Assembly (NCBI RefSeq): GCF_003992595.1
Contig: NZ_RZNA01000040.1
Location: 62,001 to 126,000 of the forward strand
Direction: 5' to 3'
Source: Flagellimonas oceanensis
GTDB taxonomy: Bacteria; Bacteroidota; Bacteroidia; Flavobacteriales; Flavobacteriaceae
Length of the DNA stretch: 64,000 nucleotides
The notes below the pieces were generated by a model, which was not told the DNA's origin, made no database searches, and saw only the letters and a program-made list of their open reading frames with translations. The position numbers and the translations under genes were made by a program. Each line of letters begins with the position of its first letter. The first letter of the stretch is position 1. Below are positions 52,761 through 60,816 of the stretch, one piece after another.

Positions 52761-53296
52761 TATTCTTCATCATGGGTTTCCATATCGGTTTTCTCTTCTT
52801 TGAGGATTTCGATTCCTTTCTGAATGACCAAATTGGTGGGTATCGTTATGCGTTTACCATCATCGGTACGCATAAACAGATAAAAACCACTAATATCCTC
52901 CACTTTCCCCGTCCAATCAAAATCCTTATCCATTACTCGAATCCTATCGCCCAACCGTAACGGGTGATTGAAAAACAAAATGACACTGGCGGTTAAATTG
53001 GATAAAATGGACCACTGGGCCACAAAGCCAACCCCCAAAATGGCCAATATGGATGAAATGAACACCGAAAAATCCTTGAAATTAACCCCCCATATCAAAG
53101 ATATGCCTACAAAAGCCAACAGGTAAAACATCAAATTACTGAGGTAAAAGATGATTTTTCTACTGTTCATGTCAATGGAACTGGTCCTGCCAAAACGTCG
53201 AATTGCTCTTTTGCTCAGCGAATTGAGGGCTATAATGATGGTTAAGAGCACAATAGTGAACAAAATCTCGGACTTAAAGGACATGGGGTCAATCAT
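52760..53296 (-). CDS. Small mechanosensitive channel (MscS family)
   Basis: The 178-residue protein has three hydrophobic segments (about 10-28, 49-70, 77-108). The last includes the pore-lining glycine/alanine-rich helix ILAILGVGFVAQWSILSNLTASVILFF, followed by the beta domain start NHPLRLGDRIRV and TGKVEDISGFYLFMRT. It lacks the large C-terminal vestibule of E. coli MscS (286 residues), so it is a minimal form. It would release solutes on osmotic downshift. The CorA gene is divergent from it. Confidence 0.88.
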   Translation of the reverse strand: MIDPMSFKSEILFTIVLLTIIIALNSLSKRAIRRFGRTSSIDMNSRKIIFYLSNLMFYLLAFVGISLIWGVNFKDFSVFISSILAILGVGFVAQWSILSNLTASVILFFNHPLRLGDRIRVMDKDFDWTGKVEDISGFYLFMRTDDGKRITIPTNLVIQKGIEILKEEKTDMETHDEE

Positions 53297-53366
53297 GATG
53301 GTTCTTAGTAAATTTGGTTTAACTTATAGTTCTAAACTACGAATAAACCCTTTCATATTTTAAACC

Positions 53367-54347
53367 ATGAAAACAGATTTTGAAGAAAATTCATGGGTGA
53401 TAAATTACTCACCGGACAATTACTACAACCGAAAATTCTCTTTGCAGGATGATATACAGCTCTCCAAAGGCGATAAGTCCATCACTTGGGTAAACACCTA
53501 TGGTCTGGAGTATATGGAGGAGTTTAGGCAAATGGTGGATGGCAATGGGCTTGACGACTTTTTGTTACGCTTGCTCTTGAACCAAAAAATGGGCAACAAA
53601 GTAATTGTTTTGGAGGATCAATTGTTCATTGCGGCCCGTATCTTAAAAACGGAGCATCACAGCATGGAATCGGAACAGATGTATTTTGTGGTGGCCAAGG
53701 ATTTTAACTGGTGCATACAAGAAAAGAGGGGCGATCATTTTGATTGGATTCGCCAACGTATTTTTGAAAATAAGGGCATCATCAGAAAAAAGCGTGCGGA
53801 CTATCTGCTCTTTTTCATTTTGGAAACCTTGATTACCAATTACAAGGATAAATACGAAGAGACCGTACTAATGGAAAATGCCTTGGATGCCATTGTAAAA
53901 CGAGAACCCACACCGGAATTCATGTTCGAGGTGGAGCAGAAAAAAGCCGTGATCCAGGATTTTAAAAAAGCATCGCACGGACTTAGGGATATCATTATAA
54001 AACTGGAACGGGTAGAGGTCAAAGGATTCCAGACGAAGTACTTTAGCGAACTTCGTGAACAAATCAATGGTTTGATTGCTGATATCGACTCGGATATCAT
54101 GGAACTGGAAAGCCAAATCAACCTCTTTTTTAGTGTCCAAGGGCACCGATTGAATGAAGTCATGAAGACTCTTACCATCTTCTCGGTGGTATTTATTCCA
54201 CTTACTTTTTTAGCGGGCATATACGGGATGAACTTCGAAAACATGCCGGAATTGAAGTCGCCTTATGGTTATTTTATATTGTTGGGCGTCATGTTGATCG
54301 TCACCATCATTTCCATTATCATTTTCAAACGAAAAAAATGGTTCTAA
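53367..54347 (+). CDS. CorA-family magnesium/divalent cation transporter
   Basis: The 326-residue protein has a large cytosolic N-terminal domain (to about 260) with long helices (VEQKKAVIQDFKKASHGLRDI). Two membrane spans end the protein, joined by the signature loop YGMNFENMPEL, where the GMN motif selects hydrated Mg2+. The C-terminus is short and basic (FKRKKWF), as in CorA. It probably moves magnesium, cobalt or zinc. It is a single gene with MscS divergent and the OmpW-like gene downstream. Confidence 0.9.
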   Translation: MKTDFEENSWVINYSPDNYYNRKFSLQDDIQLSKGDKSITWVNTYGLEYMEEFRQMVDGNGLDDFLLRLLLNQKMGNKVIVLEDQLFIAARILKTEHHSMESEQMYFVVAKDFNWCIQEKRGDHFDWIRQRIFENKGIIRKKRADYLLFFILETLITNYKDKYEETVLMENALDAIVKREPTPEFMFEVEQKKAVIQDFKKASHGLRDIIIKLERVEVKGFQTKYFSELREQINGLIADIDSDIMELESQINLFFSVQGHRLNEVMKTLTIFSVVFIPLTFLAGIYGMNFENMPELKSPYGYFILLGVMLIVTIISIIIFKRKKWF

Positions 54348-54481
54348 ACAGTTGATTTACTGATATATAAAAGTGGTTTTTTTCCAGATGTGATTTTCTT
54401 GGGTTTAATCCAATGATAAACATCATATTCTTGGAAAAGGGTGCTCGGTAGATTTGTCTCATCATTTTAAAATAACACACG

Positions 54482-55129
54482 ATGAGAAAAAGAATACTAG
54501 TAGCAGTAATGGCTGTAATGGGATTGACCAACTTGGCAATTGCCCAAGATGCCCCAGCGGACAACGGTAGCAAATGGCAATTTAGATTAAGGGGAATTGT
54601 GGTTTCTCCAGACGAAAGTGCCGATATTGAAGCTATTGGCGGAGATGTGGATATTTCTACATCCGTTGTTCCCGAGGTCGACATTACCTACTTTTTTGAT
54701 GATAATTGGTCTATGGAATTGATTCTGGGAACCACCAAGCATGATGTCAAGGCCGTGGAGACCGCCGCCGGGGAAATTGATTTGGGAAGTGTATGGTTGT
54801 TGCCCCCAACGCTAACAGGTCAATATCACTTTACGGGAGGCAATTTTGTTCCTTATTTAGGGGCAGGGGTAAACCTTACCTTGTTCTACGGTGTTGATGA
54901 AGGCCCTGTTGTGGATGACATTGAATACGACACTGCCGTTGGCTTTGCCTTGCAGGGTGGTTTTGATTACATGTTGAACGATAAATGGTTCTTGAACTTT
55001 GATGTGAAAAAATTGTTCTTGAATACTACCGCCACAGTTGACGCTACTACCGCCTTGGGTGCTACTGTAGATGCGGATGTGGACATTAATCCATGGATTT
55101 TTGGATTTGGAGTAGGTCTTAAACTTTAA
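54482..55129 (+). CDS. OmpW-family outer-membrane protein
   Basis: The 215-residue product has a signal peptide (cleavage after AIAQ). It then shows an eight-stranded barrel pattern: WQFRLRGIVVSPDESADIEAIG, VPEVDITYFFDDNWSMELILGTTKHDV, LPPTLTGQYHF and FVPYLGAGVNLTLFYG, ending IFGFGVGLKL. OmpW proteins form narrow hydrophobic channels in the outer membrane. It is followed by a terminator and converges with the anti-sigma gene. Confidence 0.9.
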   Translation: MRKRILVAVMAVMGLTNLAIAQDAPADNGSKWQFRLRGIVVSPDESADIEAIGGDVDISTSVVPEVDITYFFDDNWSMELILGTTKHDVKAVETAAGEIDLGSVWLLPPTLTGQYHFTGGNFVPYLGAGVNLTLFYGVDEGPVVDDIEYDTAVGFALQGGFDYMLNDKWFLNFDVKKLFLNTTATVDATTALGATVDADVDINPWIFGFGVGLKL

Positions 55130-55162
55130 TATTCGATTGTTTTTTTAGGTAATCTAAGTATG

Positions 55163-55200
55163 GAAGGTGGTTTTGGTTTATCCAGGCCACCTTCTTTTTT
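55163..55200 (+). terminator. Terminator after the OmpW gene
   Basis: An 8-bp stem, GAAGGTGG/CCACCTTC, with a 16-base loop is followed by TTTTTT. It lies 33 bases after the OmpW stop. Confidence 0.75.
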
Positions 55201-55209
55201 CACCCTAAT

Positions 55210-56007
55210 TTATGCCCCTACGGCCCCCAGCGTATACAATTGTTCCAGTGTTGGGGTCTCGCTACCGCCTTCGGGCTCTAAAGTAATTCCAAACGCCTCC
55301 GATTCATTGGCATTTTCCAAAGTGAAGAGCCTAGTGTCCTGCGACACAAAATCATCCAGTAAACCAATACTGGTCGGTGTGAGCGGGTCTAATTTTAACG
55401 ACCAAACTTGATAGGTGAACCCATCTGGTGGTTCTGGCAGCCCTTTTGCATCTATGATGACTTTTTGTTCCTCTTTGTTCCAATAGGCTTTCGCATAGGA
55501 TGATGGGGAAACGGTTTGTCCACCAAGAGCAATTACGGTTACATTTTTATCCCTGATTTCTTCCAACAAACCTTCCGTGGCCGTTACCTCTTCTTGGGTT
55601 TCGGATAGTGTTTCCTCCAAGTTTTGCTTTTCTTGGTTGGTCAGCTCGATTTCGGATTTCAGTTTTGCATTTTCATTATACATCCAGAACAGACCTACGG
55701 CCAGTAAAATGGATGCTGCCCAACCTAGATAACTGCCCCAAGGTGTCCTCCTGGTCTTCGAGCCTTCAGGAGTAAAAGGGATAACATCATCTATCTCCGC
55801 CTTAATTTTTGCAAAACCGTCTTGTGGCATTTTGGGCGAAGCGGATTCTGTGAGTTCCAGGATGGCCTTTTCAATGGCCTCGATTTCTTTCCTTATTTCA
55901 GGATACTGAATGGCATAGTGCTGCACCTCAAGATTTTCTTCAGGGGATAGCGCTCCAGCAACGTAGAGTTCCAATTTTCCAGACGCTATGTACTCTTTCA
56001 CATCCAT
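55210..56007 (-). CDS. RskA-type anti-sigma factor
   Basis: The 265-residue protein has a cytosolic N-terminal domain (about 1-88: YIASGKLELYVAGALSPEENLEVQHYA) and one membrane span (about 92-110: WAASILLAVGLFWM). A coiled-coil stretch follows, then a periplasmic RskA domain (YQVWSLKLDPLTPTSIGLLDDF, FGITLEPEGGSETPT). It starts two bases after the sigma factor gene stop, so the two are translationally linked. It should hold the sigma factor until a signal triggers its release. Which signal is not readable. Confidence 0.88.
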   Translation of the reverse strand: MDVKEYIASGKLELYVAGALSPEENLEVQHYAIQYPEIRKEIEAIEKAILELTESASPKMPQDGFAKIKAEIDDVIPFTPEGSKTRRTPWGSYLGWAASILLAVGLFWMYNENAKLKSEIELTNQEKQNLEETLSETQEEVTATEGLLEEIRDKNVTVIALGGQTVSPSSYAKAYWNKEEQKVIIDAKGLPEPPDGFTYQVWSLKLDPLTPTSIGLLDDFVSQDTRLFTLENANESEAFGITLEPEGGSETPTLEQLYTLGAVGA

Positions 56008-56009
56008 GC

Positions 56010-56537
56010 TTATGCCATATTTTTTCTAATGTTCGAAATACAGCTTCTAATTCTTGTTTTTATGGTGCCAATGGGCGTATCCAGCTCCTTGGCAGCTTCT
56101 TTTTGGGTATATCCTTTAAAATAAAGCATATCAATAAGCAAAATACACTTTTCCTTGAGTCCTTTCAACAGGGATTGAAGGCCAATGGTGTCCATTTTGC
56201 TGTTTAAATCTTCGCCGCTTTCAAAAATACCTACGAGAGAATCAACAGGGAGGTTCTTTTTTTGATTTTTATGGGTTTTTGAGCGCACTTCATCGATAGC
56301 GGCATTACGGGCAATGTTCAATATCCAAGTAAAAAAACGACCTTTTGAAGTATCGTACTGATCGGACTTTTCCCAAATCTTGACAAAAACATCCTGACAA
56401 ATTTCCTGGGACCGTTCGGAATCCTTGACAATGACATTGATAACCCCACAGATATTCTCAGCATACATGTTGTACAAGGCCTCAAAAGCGACCGTATCCT
56501 TTTGCTGAAATTGTTGTATGAGGTTGTCCAGATCCAT
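56010..56537 (-). CDS. ECF-type RNA polymerase sigma factor (SigK-like)
   Basis: The 175-residue protein has sigma region 2 (FEALYNMYAENICGVINVIVKD, EICQDVFVKIWEKSDQYD, GRFFTWILNIARNAAIDEVRS) and region 4 (LKEKCILLIDMLYFKGYTQKEAAKELDTPIGTIKTRI). It pairs with the RskA-type anti-sigma gene right after it. The two genes upstream in the same direction encode YceI and Cu/Zn-SOD lipoproteins, which suggests an oxidative or envelope stress role. A terminator separates those genes from the sigma gene, so the regulon link is inferred. Confidence 0.9.
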   Translation of the reverse strand: MDLDNLIQQFQQKDTVAFEALYNMYAENICGVINVIVKDSERSQEICQDVFVKIWEKSDQYDTSKGRFFTWILNIARNAAIDEVRSKTHKNQKKNLPVDSLVGIFESGEDLNSKMDTIGLQSLLKGLKEKCILLIDMLYFKGYTQKEAAKELDTPIGTIKTRIRSCISNIRKNMA

Positions 56538-56563
56538 TGAAGTTGCCTAAATATATAAAAAAA

Positions 56564-56582
56564 GAGCTGCTCAAGGCAGCTC
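56564..56582 (-). terminator. Terminator after the YceI gene
   Basis: A GAGCTGC/GCAGCTC stem on the minus strand is followed by a run of seven T. It sits 30 bases beyond the YceI stop codon. Confidence 0.78.
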
Positions 56583-56611
56583 TCTTACAAATCTTTGTTG
56601 AAAAGCAATTC

Positions 56612-57238
56612 TTATTCCTGTTCCAATAAAACAGATCCGGTAATGGCAACGTCTTCCCAAGTTTTGCTTACTCCATCGGCTCCCGTATGCAATACTTTAC
56701 ATGCTTCGTTAAGTGAGGCAAGAGCTTCCAAGGCGTCCCATTTTTTCAAATCCATGGTGCCAGAGAAATTCACATGGTTGTCGTCCGTGATTTCATATTC
56801 CATGGGAAGTTCTGTGGATACACCGTTCATACTCAACTGTACAGTACAGCTATTGTCGGCGTCAAAAGAAAAAGTACCTGTTATGGATTGGGTCTCCGCC
56901 ATTTTTTCGAAGAAGAACTCAATTATTTTTGGGTCTCTTGTATTGGTCGCATCGTTGGTGAAAAGGCTGCTCACTGGAATGGAAAATTCGAGTCCATCCA
57001 AAGTTTCCAATGGAGTCTCCCCTGCAGTGTAGGTTAATTCTACTTCTTGAAACGTACCACCAACCGGAACTTTCTCGGTGGTTTTATAGGCAGTAAACCG
57101 AACATCGGTGGAGTCTTCCACTATACTGTAGGTAGCGGTAGCGGTTTCTTCTGTTTTTTCTTCCTCCTTTTTTGTTTGCTTGCAGCTAAAGGCGGCTACC
57201 AACAATAGCCCCAATGCGGCAATTTGAATTTTTTTCAT
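56612..57238 (-). CDS. YceI-family lipoprotein
   Basis: The 208-residue product has a lipoprotein leader MKKIQIAALGLLLVAAFSC (Cys19), an E/K-rich linker, and a YceI domain: YSIVEDSTDVRFTAYKTTEKVPVGGTF near the start, FSIPVSSLFTNDATNTRDPKIIEFFF and a SITGTFSF strand. YceI is a lipocalin-like fold that binds isoprenoids or other lipids. The leader and linker are nearly the same as in the Cu/Zn-SOD gene upstream, with similar GCCTAAnTTA motifs about 25 bases before each start. This points to a shared 5' end by duplication. Confidence 0.87.
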   Translation of the reverse strand: MKKIQIAALGLLLVAAFSCKQTKKEEEKTEETATATYSIVEDSTDVRFTAYKTTEKVPVGGTFQEVELTYTAGETPLETLDGLEFSIPVSSLFTNDATNTRDPKIIEFFFEKMAETQSITGTFSFDADNSCTVQLSMNGVSTELPMEYEITDDNHVNFSGTMDLKKWDALEALASLNEACKVLHTGADGVSKTWEDVAITGSVLLEQE

Positions 57239-57261
57239 TTCGAATGTTTTAATTTTAGGTC

Positions 57262-57271
57262 TAAGTTAGGC
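57262..57271 (-). promoter_or_regulatory. GCCTAACTTA motif upstream of the YceI gene
   Basis: This minus-strand motif begins 23 bases before the YceI start codon. A near-identical motif (GCCTAAATTA, 57954-57963) lies 25 bases before the SOD start. It could be part of a shared promoter. Confidence 0.4.
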
Positions 57272-57296
57272 ATTATCCAAAGGGATCCCAATAAAA

Positions 57297-57319
57297 AAAG
57301 CCGCCCATTGGGCAGCTTT
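57297..57319 (-). terminator. Terminator after the Cu/Zn-SOD gene
   Basis: On the minus strand an AAGCTGCCC/GGGCGGCTT stem (one G-U pair) with an AAT loop is followed by TTTTT. The same pair is a C-A mismatch on the plus strand, which supports the leftward direction. Confidence 0.82.
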
Positions 57320-57340
57320 TTATTTTGATGTTTTTCAATA

Positions 57341-57928
57341 TCATTGAATGATGCCTGTACAAGCAATTCTTGCTCCTGCAGCACCTGAAGGTTGTGAGGT
57401 GTAATCATCCGTTCCTTGATGGACGATTACAGCTTTTCCCAAAACATCTTTTTTCTCGTCACCACAACCAATGCACCATTCATCTGTAGAAAATTCTACC
57501 GTGGCATTTCCATCAGCATCTGCTGTGAAATTCCCAATATCCCCTTTGTGGTACCCTTCTTCGGAACCCCATTTTCCATGTGGTTCATGGGTCGGGTTCC
57601 AATGTCCTCCAGTGGATTTTCCGTCAGGGGAGGAGCAGTCAGCTTTTTCATGTAAGTGAATCGCATGTTCTCCTTCATCGAGTCCTAGAAAGGTTGCTCT
57701 CATGATGACTTCGCCTTCATCTTGGGTAAACACCACTTCGCCACTTACATTACTATCGCTTTTAGGTTCCATTTCGAAAGTAATGACTTCGGGATCCATT
57801 TGTTCTGCCACTTGTTCTACTGTTTCTTCAACTTCCTCGGTTGTTTCTTCAGCTTCTTTTTTTGCTTCTTTACAGCTAAATGCTGTTATAAATAATAGCG
57901 CTAGGGCTGATATCTGTATTTTTTTCAT
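57341..57928 (-). CDS. Cu/Zn superoxide dismutase, lipoprotein
   Basis: The 195-residue product has a lipoprotein leader MKKIQISALALLFITAFSC (Cys19) and an E-rich linker. The SOD domain has copper ligands His91, His93, His109 and His170, and zinc ligands His109, His117, His127 and Asp130. The structural disulfide is Cys98-Cys190, and Arg187 guides the substrate. It converts superoxide to peroxide in the periplasm or at the outer membrane. An added Cys-x-x-Cys in WCIGCG is unusual. The leader matches that of the YceI protein downstream. Confidence 0.93.
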   Translation of the reverse strand: MKKIQISALALLFITAFSCKEAKKEAEETTEEVEETVEQVAEQMDPEVITFEMEPKSDSNVSGEVVFTQDEGEVIMRATFLGLDEGEHAIHLHEKADCSSPDGKSTGGHWNPTHEPHGKWGSEEGYHKGDIGNFTADADGNATVEFSTDEWCIGCGDEKKDVLGKAVIVHQGTDDYTSQPSGAAGARIACTGIIQ

Positions 57929-57953
57929 TAAAATGGTTTTAAAGATTAGCTCT

Positions 57954-57963
57954 TAATTTAGGC
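57954..57963 (-). promoter_or_regulatory. GCCTAAATTA motif upstream of the SOD gene
   Basis: This is the minus-strand partner of the motif before the YceI gene, starting 25 bases before the SOD start codon. The position and sequence match, and the coding leaders match too. Confidence 0.4.
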
Positions 57964-58002
57964 AATATTAATAACCAAGTCAACCTTTATCGTGCTCTAT
58001 TC

Positions 58003-58695
58003 CTAGTTTTTTTTGCTCTTAAACAATCCTCTTAAGTCTGGATTGTAAAAAATCGCGAATTGCAAACGGTCGTATACGGCATTGGCAAATTGATTTCTCA
58101 AATAACCTAATTGAATACTGCTGTTTTCAGTAATATTGACGCCTACCGCACCGTACAATCTGTTTTGACCAAATAAATCATCCTGAAGGTTGATGAACAA
58201 TTCATCGTAAAAGTTAAGGAAGAAGGTATCTGTCAACGGAAGTGTAATCTGGATACGATAACGGGCCCTGTGCTGTGTGTCAGTGGTTTCGCCAAAATCC
58301 AAGAAACGTTGTTCCATGCGGTAACGGTGCTCAAATAGGAATTCCCAAACCTTATTCTTTAGAATAAACTGTTCAAAAATTCGGTGTTCCATGGAATTGA
58401 TCTCGTCTTCAAACTCAAAAAAGGTATTGTCCGTATCAATATATGCGTAACCGGCAGTCGCTATGGCATCTGGGTTGATATGATAATTGAGACCTGTTCT
58501 CAACAGCATTTGGTTGAAGTTGCTGGCGCTTTCGTAAAACCTGAACTGGCCTTCGGTATGGACACTGAAACGTTCGGAAACTTTATTGGTGCCAAAATAC
58601 ATATACCAGGCTCCCAATTCGTCTTCGCCAGCTTGTTGGGCATTAGCGTTTACTAATCCAAATAGGATAAATAGGGTAACTAACTTTTTTATCAT
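58003..58695 (-). CDS. DUF2490 outer-membrane barrel-like protein
   Basis: The 230-residue product has a signal peptide (cleavage after ANAQ). The DUF2490 pattern follows: LGAWYMYFGTNKVSERFSVHTEGQFRFYE, MLLRTGLNYHINPDAIATAGYAYIDT, EHRIFEQFIL, FLFEHRYRMEQRF, and a final FNPDLRGLF. The family is widespread in Bacteroidetes with no known function and looks like a small beta-barrel. Its start overlaps the stop of the S9 peptidase gene by four bases (ATGA type), so the two are coupled. Confidence 0.87.
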   Translation of the reverse strand: MIKKLVTLFILFGLVNANAQQAGEDELGAWYMYFGTNKVSERFSVHTEGQFRFYESASNFNQMLLRTGLNYHINPDAIATAGYAYIDTDNTFFEFEDEINSMEHRIFEQFILKNKVWEFLFEHRYRMEQRFLDFGETTDTQHRARYRIQITLPLTDTFFLNFYDELFINLQDDLFGQNRLYGAVGVNITENSSIQLGYLRNQFANAVYDRLQFAIFYNPDLRGLFKSKKN

Positions 58696-60611
58696 TTATT
58701 TTCCTCTTTAATAGGGGTACTTTTTTCTTCTTTTAAGTACTCGTCCAAAAATTCTAAAATTTTACTGTAAGCTGTTATTTGATTCTCCTTTTTTACAAAT
58801 CCATGGCCTTCATCTTCAAAAAGCACATATTCCACAGGAACGCCATTTTTCCGAACCCCAGCCACAATTTCATCAGATTCTGCCTGCAATACCCTAGGGT
58901 CTTGGGAACCTTGAAGAACGATTAAAGGTTTGGTGACATTATCGGTATGGAAAAGTGGCGATATTTGTTTTAATCGGACGGAATCAGCACTGTGTGGGTC
59001 TCCCAGTTCCTTATAAAGGGCATCTTTAAAGGATTCCCACCATGGTGGAATGCTCTTCAGTGTTCGTATCCAATTGGTAACCCCGTAGAGATTGACACCT
59101 ACATCAAATTCTTCTGGTGTGTAGGTTAGGGCGGCCATGGTCATGTATCCACCATATGACCCTCCGATAATTCCTATTTTCTCTCCATCGATTTCTGGTT
59201 GTTTGGCCAGCCAATTTTTTCCTTCGACACAATCTTTAAGATCTTTATCTCCATGGTTTAAATCGTCCATTTGGTAAAAGGTTTTACCATATCCGCTACT
59301 TCCTCGGTTGTTTACTGCTAACACAGCGTAGCCATGGTTTACCAAATATTGGATAAAGGAGCTAAAGTTTTGTCGAGATTGTCCTCCGGGACCTCCGTGC
59401 ACCCAAACCAAAGCAGGTACTGGATTGGCTTCACTCGCTTGATGTGGCGTATAGTAAATAGCAGGGATGTCCAGTCCATCGAAGGATTTATATCGGATAA
59501 CCTCTGCTTTGACCAAGTCTTGCCCTTGAATTTCAGGATTCAGTACATCCGTCAACTTTTTTTGTTCCTTGGTGTTCAGATTATAAACATATAGATTGGA
59601 TGGCGTGTGCGATCCACCGGCATAAAAACGCATCATGGATTCGTCATCGGAAAAACTTACACTCGTAACCTCCATATTCTCTACCGTAGGCAAATCAATA
59701 TTCTCTTTCGTGGCCACTTCCATCACTTCGATGGTGTTTTTCGCATCCTCGTTTATGTAAGTTACTTGATAAGTGCCATTTTGTGTAAAATAACTTCCTG
59801 AAATATCCCAATCGCGCTCCAAGGCCTTTTCGTAGGATTCATCGGCAATCGTATATTTCATCAAATAAGAAAACTCGCTGCCATCGTCTGTAGTGAAGTA
59901 CAGTGCCGAACCATCGGGGGCGAAATCCTGAGGTGAATTTCCGCTTTGGCTTTTATTGATTTTCATTAATTCATCCGACTCCAAATTATACAAGAACAAA
60001 TCGCTGTCATTGGTGTTGATGGATTTGCTCAATGCGACATATCTTTCATCAGGAGAAACGACACCTACATCATATCCATCATCATTTTTGTAAACCAATT
60101 CGGATTCTAAGGATTCCAAATCCATTTTGTACAGGTCCATAAATCGGCTATCGCGCTTGTTGGAACCATAAAAGAAGGCTGATTTGTCTTCGGACCATTG
60201 GTGAAACAGGGAACGAGCTCCTTCTTCAGGTGTCAAATCCTCATGACTTCCATCGGTGTCCCTTACAAAAATGTGATAGATTTCATCGCCATTGTTGTCC
60301 ATGCGAAACAGCATTCTCTCATCATTCGGAAAGTAGGAAATAGCAAACACCGAAGAACTGTCCGATTGTGTTATGGGCATCATTTCGCCTCCCGAAGTGG
60401 GTATGGTGTACATATTGTAAATGCCCGAGCGGTTACTTGAAACCAATAGTTTGGATTTGTCGGGTGAAAAACTTCCACCTCCAATGGATTCATTGTCCAT
60501 CATTTGGGAAATGGTATAGGTCTTCATCCTTTCTGCGATGGAAGGTTCTTTTTTCTCTTCTTTACAGGCCCATATGCTGGTGATCAGGGCGATGGCTAAT
60601 AATTTTTTCAT
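58692..60611 (-). CDS. Prolyl oligopeptidase/DPP-IV-like S9 peptidase lipoprotein
   Basis: The 639-residue protein has a lipoprotein leader (ITSIWAC, Cys16). An N-terminal seven-bladed beta-propeller (about 30-360, with repeated xxSPDERYVALS-type blades) is followed by an alpha/beta-hydrolase domain with the catalytic triad Ser485 (GGSYGG), Asp571 (QGSQDPRV) and His603 (EGHGF). It cleaves short peptides, probably at proline or alanine. It is the first gene of a two-gene operon with the DUF2490 gene. The leader is of the same MKK...C-E/K-rich kind as those of the YceI and SOD genes. Confidence 0.92.
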   Translation of the reverse strand: MKKLLAIALITSIWACKEEKKEPSIAERMKTYTISQMMDNESIGGGSFSPDKSKLLVSSNRSGIYNMYTIPTSGGEMMPITQSDSSSVFAISYFPNDERMLFRMDNNGDEIYHIFVRDTDGSHEDLTPEEGARSLFHQWSEDKSAFFYGSNKRDSRFMDLYKMDLESLESELVYKNDDGYDVGVVSPDERYVALSKSINTNDSDLFLYNLESDELMKINKSQSGNSPQDFAPDGSALYFTTDDGSEFSYLMKYTIADESYEKALERDWDISGSYFTQNGTYQVTYINEDAKNTIEVMEVATKENIDLPTVENMEVTSVSFSDDESMMRFYAGGSHTPSNLYVYNLNTKEQKKLTDVLNPEIQGQDLVKAEVIRYKSFDGLDIPAIYYTPHQASEANPVPALVWVHGGPGGQSRQNFSSFIQYLVNHGYAVLAVNNRGSSGYGKTFYQMDDLNHGDKDLKDCVEGKNWLAKQPEIDGEKIGIIGGSYGGYMTMAALTYTPEEFDVGVNLYGVTNWIRTLKSIPPWWESFKDALYKELGDPHSADSVRLKQISPLFHTDNVTKPLIVLQGSQDPRVLQAESDEIVAGVRKNGVPVEYVLFEDEGHGFVKKENQITAYSKILEFLDEYLKEEKSTPIKEENK

Positions 60612-60816
60612 GAGTTGGCTTTATGTTTTGAATTCAGCTTTGACCTAAGAAAAGCATACTTTGGAGGGGGTATATTCTTTTTCGGTCGCCTAAAGATACC
60701 AAAATCCGTTGCCTTATTTCTTAAACCGGGCATAAACCGGATATGGTTGAAATGTGAGTCCTCAAAGATACCCGATTTTTTATTCATCAAGCTTCTGGGT
60801 TTTTCCATTTTTTTTA

